A stretch of DNA of 44,674 nucleotides from Ichthyosporea sp. XGB-2017a (lineage: Eukaryota > Opisthokonta > Ichthyosporea), in assembly GCA_002811675.1 (NCBI GenBank), contig PDIM01000016.1, positions 147,696 through 192,369 of the forward strand, in the 5' to 3' direction. The number at the start of each line of letters is the position of its first letter. The first letter of the stretch is position 1. Made by a program: the position numbers and the translations under genes. A model generated the notes under the pieces. It was not told where the DNA came from. It saw only the letters and a program-made list of their open reading frames with translations, and did no database searches. Shown piece after piece: positions 39,088 to 44,674 of this stretch.

Positions 39088-42036
39088 ATGGGGTGCAGTG
39101 GATCTAAAGTGCCTGAGGATGAGAAGAATAAGAGTGTTAGTAAAAAGAGTAAGAATGCGGCTAGTCAGAATGAGAGGAATAAGAATGGGGATAGCATTAA
39201 GGCTGGCTCTGGTGACGCTGAAACGAAGAAGGAAAAGGCATCTAGCACGGATCCAAAGGCACGTGCAGGAAAGGGAGGTGAAGAAAGGGATGCCAAAGGG
39301 GGTCCGAATATGTCTTCCACGTCGTCTGAATCAGCAGAACGTAATGTCAAAGGAAATAATAAGACAAAGAGAAACTCGAATCCGAACGAATTAGAAAGTC
39401 TGACCCAATTATCGTCCTTTGAGGAACAAGTTTCAAAACAGGAAAGTGAAGAAAAGGAAATTAAGGAGGATTCCCTCAAGGTTTCCGTCAACAAAGACGA
39501 AAAAGTCATTGCAGAAGGGGCTGAGGCTAAGCAAACTGAAACTCAAGCACAACCTGACCAGAAAAGGCAACTGGATGATGCTAGTGAGGTTGAGAAGCCA
39601 GCAACTCTTGAGATGGGCATTAGCACAACCACAGAGAGCAAAGACGAATTGAATAAGGGATTCAATGTGGAATTTTCAAGATTATGTCGGGCAAGTGATT
39701 ATCGAAGTCTTTTGAACCGTGCGTGTGATGAAATATCTTCGCTGGTGTTAGCTCACGATAAACCTAAAGATTTTCCGTTCAAGGAACTATTTATGAACAT
39801 TCCTTGTCTTGAAATTCTTGATCTGAAAAACTGTCGAATTGGGCCTTTGTGTTTCCGGGCCCTCATTGTAGCCGTGGCTACCAATTCAAGCTTAAAGCAG
39901 CTTGACATTTCGGGGAACTGTGCGGATACGGAATGCTCAAAAGCCCTGGGGGTTTTGTTCAGCAAGAATAGTTCTTTGGAGCAACTGGATATTTCCTTTA
40001 ATTCGTTAGGAAAAGACTTTTTATCTCGAAACATTGGAAAGGAGCTTGGCACGAATACCACCGTGAGAGAGTTTCGCATGAATAGTGTAGGTGCCATTGA
40101 TGTTGAATGCATTATTGAAGGTCTCTGTGTTAATCAACATCTTCGAATTTTCGAAATGGCTGGAAATACTATTGGTGATCCGCTGGGTCTTCAAATTAAA
40201 AATATGCTTTTGTCCAATCCTTCTTCATCGCTTTCTTCAGTTGATGTCAGCTCTACAGGGATGGAAGATGAAGGTGTGTTGGCTGTTGCCGAAAACTTAG
40301 CAAATTTAAAATCTCTGAAATGTCTTAGAATTGGAGGAAATGATGTTGCACAGTCGAAAACCATTGTTTGGACATTATGTTTAGCCCTCAGTCACCCTTC
40401 TCTAGAAGAAATAGACTTATCACTAATGAAATTAATTGAACCTGGAAAGGACGAAAGCTGCTTTGATGATCCTCCTCTGCCAGAGGACACATTTACCAAT
40501 ATGAAGATAATTCGAATGAACAACTGCGACGTTAGTGATGAGGGCATTTTGTGCATAACAGATAAAGTTGTGCCTCATTTTTCATGTTCACTGAAATTAG
40601 AAGTCCTAGAATTGAGCCGATCCACCCCAATAGCAGGTGAGGCAGTCTCTTCTTTAAGCAAGACACTGAATAAGGATTTGCTGACCAAGCTAAAGCTTTC
40701 TCTGGGTGAACAATCTTCCCTTGAGCTTCAGATGGCGAATTTGAAGTCAGTTGTAGCTTTAGATTTAAGTAGCTCTGAAAGAAAAGCTGCTCTTGATTTC
40801 GTATTTGGAGGGGTCAATGCGACTTTGGAGGACCTGCGACTCAATTCGATAAAGTTAGAGCCAGAAGATGTTACTGAAATCTTCTCAAAGGCGCAATTTA
40901 ACATCAAATCTCTGGATTTGAGCTCTTGCAAACTAAGTGATGCCCAAATTAGTTCGCTCAGTAAGTGTCGCGGTCGTTTGGAAAGCCTTGAAGAACTGCT
41001 TTTGTCAGGCAATCAAATTGGTGATGATAGTATTGTGCAACTCTCACGCAACCTCCTTCCCGCCAGTTCTATCAAAAACCTTGACCTGTCGATCAATAGC
41101 ATTGGAGACATTGGGGCCCAAGGAATAGCTTCTTGCATTATGTCAGGTAAAAGTTCACTTGTAACTGTCAGGCTTTCGAATAATGCTATTGGGCCTAACG
41201 GGCTGGGAGCATTGCTGGACGCTGTATGTGACCCTGTAAGTAACCTGGAGCATTTGGACTTGAAAATGCAAAACTCTACTTTGTCGGAAACAGAATTTGC
41301 AAATGCTACAAAAAGCTTTATTGAGTATTGGCAAAACGACCATGTGAACAACCCAAAAACTAAATCAATAGTAGTAAACCTTCAGAAACTTGGAGGCTTT
41401 GGATCTCTGTTTCAAAATATTGCCTCGGCAAGTTTAATCACTGATTATGCAGAACTGCAATATTCAGCGCCGATATTTCAATCGGTACTAGACCTTAGCG
41501 TGTGTTTGGGAGAGGTTCCTTTTAGCGAAGAAGAGTGGGATATCATATTAGGCAAAGATGTCCCTTTGTGGACGAAAAGCCGATCTCATCGTCACCGAGG
41601 AATATACATTGCTAATCTAGCACCGACAATGACGATTAACACTGTTACAGGGATGCTAGAGATGGATGCTGATTGCTGCGTCGAAGAAGTGGTGCTGATG
41701 AAAGATCCTCTGCTAAGGTTACCTAATGGTATCGCCTTTGTCCTTATGGAAGACGAAAAGTCCGTTGAAAGGGCCTTGGATTTCTTTTACTCTGGCGAAG
41801 CAACAAAGTTTGGACAGGCTATCCACATTTCCAGTATGAGGATTGAACTCCTGGGCGAGCCTGATGACGCACAAGACCAATCTTCGGTACAAAGAGATAT
41901 AGCCAAGCGGGCACGTAAGCTCAAAGCGTGTCGTCAACAAGATGCCTCAGCCCAAGCAGAAGCAGCCGCTCTAGCGAAAGAAAGGGCAGATTACCGTGCT
42001 GCACATCCTGCGTATCAGAATGGCCTCATTTCTTGA
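39088..42036 (+). CDS. Lipid-anchored LRR (RNI-type) protein with C-terminal RRM
   Basis: The protein has 982 residues in one exon. It starts MGCSGSK: Gly2 followed by Cys3, with Ser at 6 and Lys at 7, is a textbook N-myristoylation plus palmitoylation signal and predicts membrane anchoring. Residues 8-210 are Lys/Glu/Ser-rich and disordered. About 220-760 is a ribonuclease-inhibitor-type LRR array (LEILDLKNCRIG, LKQLDISGN, LEQLDISFNSLG, LEELLLSGNQIGDDSI, NLDLSINSIGDIGAQGIA). About 835-915 reads as an RNA recognition motif: RNP2-like IYIANL and RNP1-like NGIAFVLM 45 residues later, with the usual strand-helix spacing. The last 65 residues form a charged Ala/Arg helix. I know no characterised protein with this order. 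RNA binding is inferred; RNP1 lacks its usual aromatic at one position. Confidence 0.85.
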   Translation: MGCSGSKVPEDEKNKSVSKKSKNAASQNERNKNGDSIKAGSGDAETKKEKASSTDPKARAGKGGEERDAKGGPNMSSTSSESAERNVKGNNKTKRNSNPNELESLTQLSSFEEQVSKQESEEKEIKEDSLKVSVNKDEKVIAEGAEAKQTETQAQPDQKRQLDDASEVEKPATLEMGISTTTESKDELNKGFNVEFSRLCRASDYRSLLNRACDEISSLVLAHDKPKDFPFKELFMNIPCLEILDLKNCRIGPLCFRALIVAVATNSSLKQLDISGNCADTECSKALGVLFSKNSSLEQLDISFNSLGKDFLSRNIGKELGTNTTVREFRMNSVGAIDVECIIEGLCVNQHLRIFEMAGNTIGDPLGLQIKNMLLSNPSSSLSSVDVSSTGMEDEGVLAVAENLANLKSLKCLRIGGNDVAQSKTIVWTLCLALSHPSLEEIDLSLMKLIEPGKDESCFDDPPLPEDTFTNMKIIRMNNCDVSDEGILCITDKVVPHFSCSLKLEVLELSRSTPIAGEAVSSLSKTLNKDLLTKLKLSLGEQSSLELQMANLKSVVALDLSSSERKAALDFVFGGVNATLEDLRLNSIKLEPEDVTEIFSKAQFNIKSLDLSSCKLSDAQISSLSKCRGRLESLEELLLSGNQIGDDSIVQLSRNLLPASSIKNLDLSINSIGDIGAQGIASCIMSGKSSLVTVRLSNNAIGPNGLGALLDAVCDPVSNLEHLDLKMQNSTLSETEFANATKSFIEYWQNDHVNNPKTKSIVVNLQKLGGFGSLFQNIASASLITDYAELQYSAPIFQSVLDLSVCLGEVPFSEEEWDIILGKDVPLWTKSRSHRHRGIYIANLAPTMTINTVTGMLEMDADCCVEEVVLMKDPLLRLPNGIAFVLMEDEKSVERALDFFYSGEATKFGQAIHISSMRIELLGEPDDAQDQSSVQRDIAKRARKLKACRQQDASAQAEAAALAKERADYRAAHPAYQNGLIS

Positions 42037-42339
42037 TTGTACGAAATAGGGAAACATCAAAAAAATGAGAATTTCATTTGGTTATTTTCATTTTTATAAT
42101 TTTTACTTTTCAACTTTTTTTCTTTCTCATTTTTCTATATATTTTGTTTTGGTTATTGTCGTTTTTAAATCTAATCTCCAGTACCATCAAGTCAGCGTGT
42201 CGGCCAGCTAAACCCTATTGTATTTATTATTGTAAACAGGAGAGTGAATCAGTTCTGTGTGCAACACTGTAAGTTTCTGAAGCAACTAGGATCCAGTTCT
42301 GTATAGACAGAGAGAGAGAGAGAGAGAAAGAGAACAAGC
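42037..42339. other. Short intergenic region
   Basis: T-rich 3' UTR of the LRR-RRM gene and the 5' UTR of the transporter, with a (ga)n run at 42309-42326 just before the transporter ATG. Nothing else is seen. Confidence 0.4.
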
Positions 42340-43998
42340 ATGACATACTCAGTGGATTTGGACGCCAAATCGTACGTCATTCTTTTCGGATTTATTCTCT
42401 CTTCTGTGTTTGTTGTTAGACCGGTTAAATTATCTTTGTGTAAGGGACGATTTAAGATTCTGTTGGATTATGGAACCGTTCCCTTGCTGATAACCTGTCT
42501 TCTTGTTGCGTCTACAGTTATATCGTTACAGGATGTATCTGTAGGGTTTCTTGGGGAGAAGGCCAGTGGAACAGAGGATGAGATTCAGCCTTATACGATT
42601 ATAATCCTTTTCTTTAGTTTGGCCTACCTTTGCATATCAGTTGATCTAACGGGAATATTTGAATGCCTCTCGCTTTATTTGATTACTATTTCCATGAATT
42701 CTGGAAAGCGGATCTTTCTTTACTTTTATTTTCTCAGTGGGTTTATGACTGTTACCACCAATAATGATGTAGTAATCATGACTTTGACGCCAATTGTGTG
42801 CTACTTCTCGCTGTCTGTCAAAACTGATCCAAGACCCTTCTTAGTGGCGCAGTTTATGGCTGCTCATATTTGGAGCATGGCACTTTACGTCAGCAATCCA
42901 ACTAATGTCATTGTAGCTGAAAGTAATGGGCTTTCATTTTTCAATTATTCAAAATGGATGGTGGTGCCTACTGTGCTTTGCGGTATGTCTTGTGTGCTTA
43001 TTCTTTTGTGGTATTTTCGTTCGGAAATCCCAAGTGAGATTGTTGCCCCCGAATTGAAACCCTTGTTGGCCATTAAGGACAAATGGGGTGCCATATTTGG
43101 ATCGTCTTGGCTATTTCTTTGTTTGGCGACCATAATTGCAACATCGACAATGAACATCGATATTTGGATGGTTACTCTGCCTTTTGCTGGAGTCTTGTTT
43201 TGCCGTGATTTGGGTCATGATATGTTTTTTATTGACTCAAAGGAGGCAGCCGAGAAAGTGATAATTATGGAAAATACACCAGCCCCGTCAGATGCTGTCT
43301 CGGAAGAAGATATTGAAATGAAAGAAGTGAAAACCGACACGATAGGTGCTGATGATTTGAGAAGTGTGAGTGATACTGGGCGTTTAGAAGCCTCTCAGGC
43401 ATCTCCGCGTGAATCGAACAGTTCTGATAACCCTAGTTCTACGTTCACTAGTCAGCCCGAAGGAAATTTGAGTATCTCAACTTGGATAAGAGCTATTCAA
43501 AGAAAGCTCCCGACCCTTGCGGCAATATCGGCCCGTATGCCATGGAAAGTATTGCCGTTTATTGTGAGTATGTTTATTCTCGTGGAAGGACTGAATAGCT
43601 TGGGGTGGGTGGAGAGATTCGCTGCTTGGTTGGGTGCATTGTGCTCCTCGGTGGTTGGTTCAGTATATGTCATTGGCGTAGTGGCCACGATTGTGTGCAA
43701 CTTAATCAATAACCAGCCGATGACAATTCTATTTACCTCAATACTACAACACGAAAACTTCAAAAGCGCAACGAGTGGTGACGAGCAAGAAGCTGGGTTA
43801 TTTGCGGTTGTCATTGCGAGTAATATTGGTGCAAACTTCACCTTAGTAGGGGCTTTAGCTGGACTTATGTGGGCTTCTATTCTTCGAGGGAAAGGCTTTC
43901 CCATATCATTTTGGGAATACTTTAAGATTGCTATCATTGTCATGCCGGCTGTCCTAGTTATCGGATGCGGCACACTGGCTGTGCAGTTTCTTCTATAA
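42340..43998 (+). CDS. ArsB/NhaD-type ion transporter (IT superfamily)
   Basis: The protein has 552 residues in one exon and is an integral membrane protein with roughly 10-12 hydrophobic segments in two halves. The N-half has the re-entrant motif TTNNDVVIMTLTPIV and then VSNPTNVIVAE. The C-half has the matching CNLINNQPMTILFT and SNIGANFTLVGALAG. These paired Asn-rich hairpins are the substrate and ion sites of the ArsB/NhaD/SLC13 fold. About 245-390 is a hydrophilic acidic and Ser-rich loop between the halves, larger than in bacterial ArsB. The substrate could be arsenite, sodium/proton exchange or an organic or inorganic anion; sequence alone does not decide. No signal peptide precedes the first segment. 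Confidence 0.85.
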   Translation: MTYSVDLDAKSYVILFGFILSSVFVVRPVKLSLCKGRFKILLDYGTVPLLITCLLVASTVISLQDVSVGFLGEKASGTEDEIQPYTIIILFFSLAYLCISVDLTGIFECLSLYLITISMNSGKRIFLYFYFLSGFMTVTTNNDVVIMTLTPIVCYFSLSVKTDPRPFLVAQFMAAHIWSMALYVSNPTNVIVAESNGLSFFNYSKWMVVPTVLCGMSCVLILLWYFRSEIPSEIVAPELKPLLAIKDKWGAIFGSSWLFLCLATIIATSTMNIDIWMVTLPFAGVLFCRDLGHDMFFIDSKEAAEKVIIMENTPAPSDAVSEEDIEMKEVKTDTIGADDLRSVSDTGRLEASQASPRESNSSDNPSSTFTSQPEGNLSISTWIRAIQRKLPTLAAISARMPWKVLPFIVSMFILVEGLNSLGWVERFAAWLGALCSSVVGSVYVIGVVATIVCNLINNQPMTILFTSILQHENFKSATSGDEQEAGLFAVVIASNIGANFTLVGALAGLMWASILRGKGFPISFWEYFKIAIIVMPAVLVIGCGTLAVQFLL

Positions 43999-44674
43999 AT
44001 ATACAAAACAGCGTTGATTTGCTCCTCAATACATCTTCTCCACCAAGTGCACTTTGCGCACAAATTCCTGGACACAAATGCAGCACAAGTCGCGATGGGC
44101 AACGCACGCACACGAATAACTCAAACACATTCCCTTCTTGCACGAATTTCGAGGACGAATTTAATATTTAAATCCCTTAGGGGAAAAAAATGAATCCAAA
44201 AAAAAAAGCCCACGTCGAAGCGCAAATAAACTGTTATTATTTTTTTTTCCCTGGCAACCCCCGTTTCCAGGTAAATTAAGGGAAATATAGCCCCGTTAAA
44301 TTATCGCATTTTCTCCACAAAGAGTCTCTTTTTATTTTTATTAACTATAAAATAATAAATGACTGGCATTTTTTTTTAATTTTTATCATTTTTTGAAAAT
44401 AATTTTGGTTTCTTTGGCCTCTTCTCTTTGTGCCAAAATCCATTCTTCAGCACAGTTCAGAGCCTTTGTCCTTTCTTCTTCTATTCACTTGGAAGAGTCT
44501 TGTTTCTTTTCTTCTTTTGTGTTTCTTTTGATTGTTATTACTGATTTTTGATTTTGAGTGTTTTCTTTTTTTTCGCATTTTGCGTTTGTTTCTTTTCTTT
44601 TTTTTTTCTTTTTTCTTTCTTTTTTGAAAACCTTTTCTATATATATAGTATTAGCTAAAGAGAAAGAAGTAAAA
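43999..44674. other. 3' flank and start of the next intergenic region
   Basis: No convincing gene lies here; the 68-codon frame over 43965-44171 overlaps the transporter end and has no signature. An imperfect palindrome at 44250-44271 contains GGCAAC, an RFX half-site word. The last 250 bp are T-rich with tttctttt words, like the promoters of other plus-strand genes in the window, so another gene may start just beyond. Confidence 0.4.

Noticed and set aside
43497-44111. 204-codon open frame on the minus strand
   Set aside because: It is antisense to the transporter, whose paired Asn-rich motifs are clear.
1-44674. tRNA, rRNA, CRISPR arrays, transposons, viral genes
   Set aside because: I looked for these signatures by eye on both strands and saw none; small snRNA or snoRNA genes could be missed without a covariance search.

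Overview
This is a nuclear genome segment from a unicellular eukaryote with motile cilia or flagella. The coding genes are interrupted by short GT-AG introns; I place nine, of 64 to 200 nt, and seven of them have a GTAAGT donor. All three stop codons end real genes, so the code is standard. Genes are dense, lie on both strands, and are separated by AT-rich spacers with long homopolymer tracts. I see no operons, rRNA, tRNA, transposons or CRISPR. The gene set is a cilium-bearing protist that also carries a beta-amylase: CFAP46, CFAP144, a UBXN10-like protein, beta-amylase, an animal-like reticulon and an ArsB-type permease. I cannot assign a lineage from the sequence.

Layout, left to right. 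0.3-2.6 kb: a large protein of unknown family with a basic N-terminal domain (+). 2.6-4.3 kb: mostly non-coding, with one candidate 45-residue small ORF. 4.3-6.0 kb: two divergent paralogous genes for small single-pass membrane proteins, flanking an inverted repeat with 140-bp perfectly identical arms; the left copy carries an 18-bp coding minisatellite and an in-frame TAG followed by 62 more open codons. 6.8-7.6 kb: UBXN10-like UBX protein (+), convergent with a three-exon WD40 protein (-, 7.6-10.7 kb). 11.6-12.5 kb: two-exon reticulon (-), divergent from a two-exon atypical Ras-like GTPase with a CAAX box (+, 13.4-14.6 kb). 15.1-17.3 kb: beta-amylase (-). 18.3-27.2 kb: intronless CFAP46 (-), the largest gene, whose C-terminus looks like an inactivated CHAT/separase-type peptidase. 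27.7-29.1 kb: a low-complexity hypothetical protein (+), convergent with three-exon CFAP144 (-). 30.3-36.0 kb: a giant leucine-rich repeat protein (-). 36.6-38.0 kb: proteasome subunit RPN7/PSMD6 (+, three exons). 38.3-38.7 kb: a small spliced TAF12-like histone-fold gene (-). 39.1-42.0 kb: a predicted myristoylated/palmitoylated LRR protein ending in an RRM (+). 42.3-44.0 kb: an ArsB/NhaD-type transporter (+).

Functional themes. Three genes have clear or probable ciliary roles: CFAP46 (central-pair C1d projection), CFAP144 (doublet microtubule inner protein) and the UBXN10-like protein (p97 adaptor linked to IFT). The rest are housekeeping (RPN7, reticulon, TAF12-like), metabolic (beta-amylase), transport, or lineage-specific scaffold proteins (two LRR proteins, the WD40 protein and two low-complexity proteins). 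The most unusual features are the inverted-repeat paralog pair, the LRR-RRM lipid-anchored architecture, the GTPase with altered G3/G4 motifs, and the CHAT-like end of CFAP46. Family assignments rest on remembered conserved motifs, not on searches.
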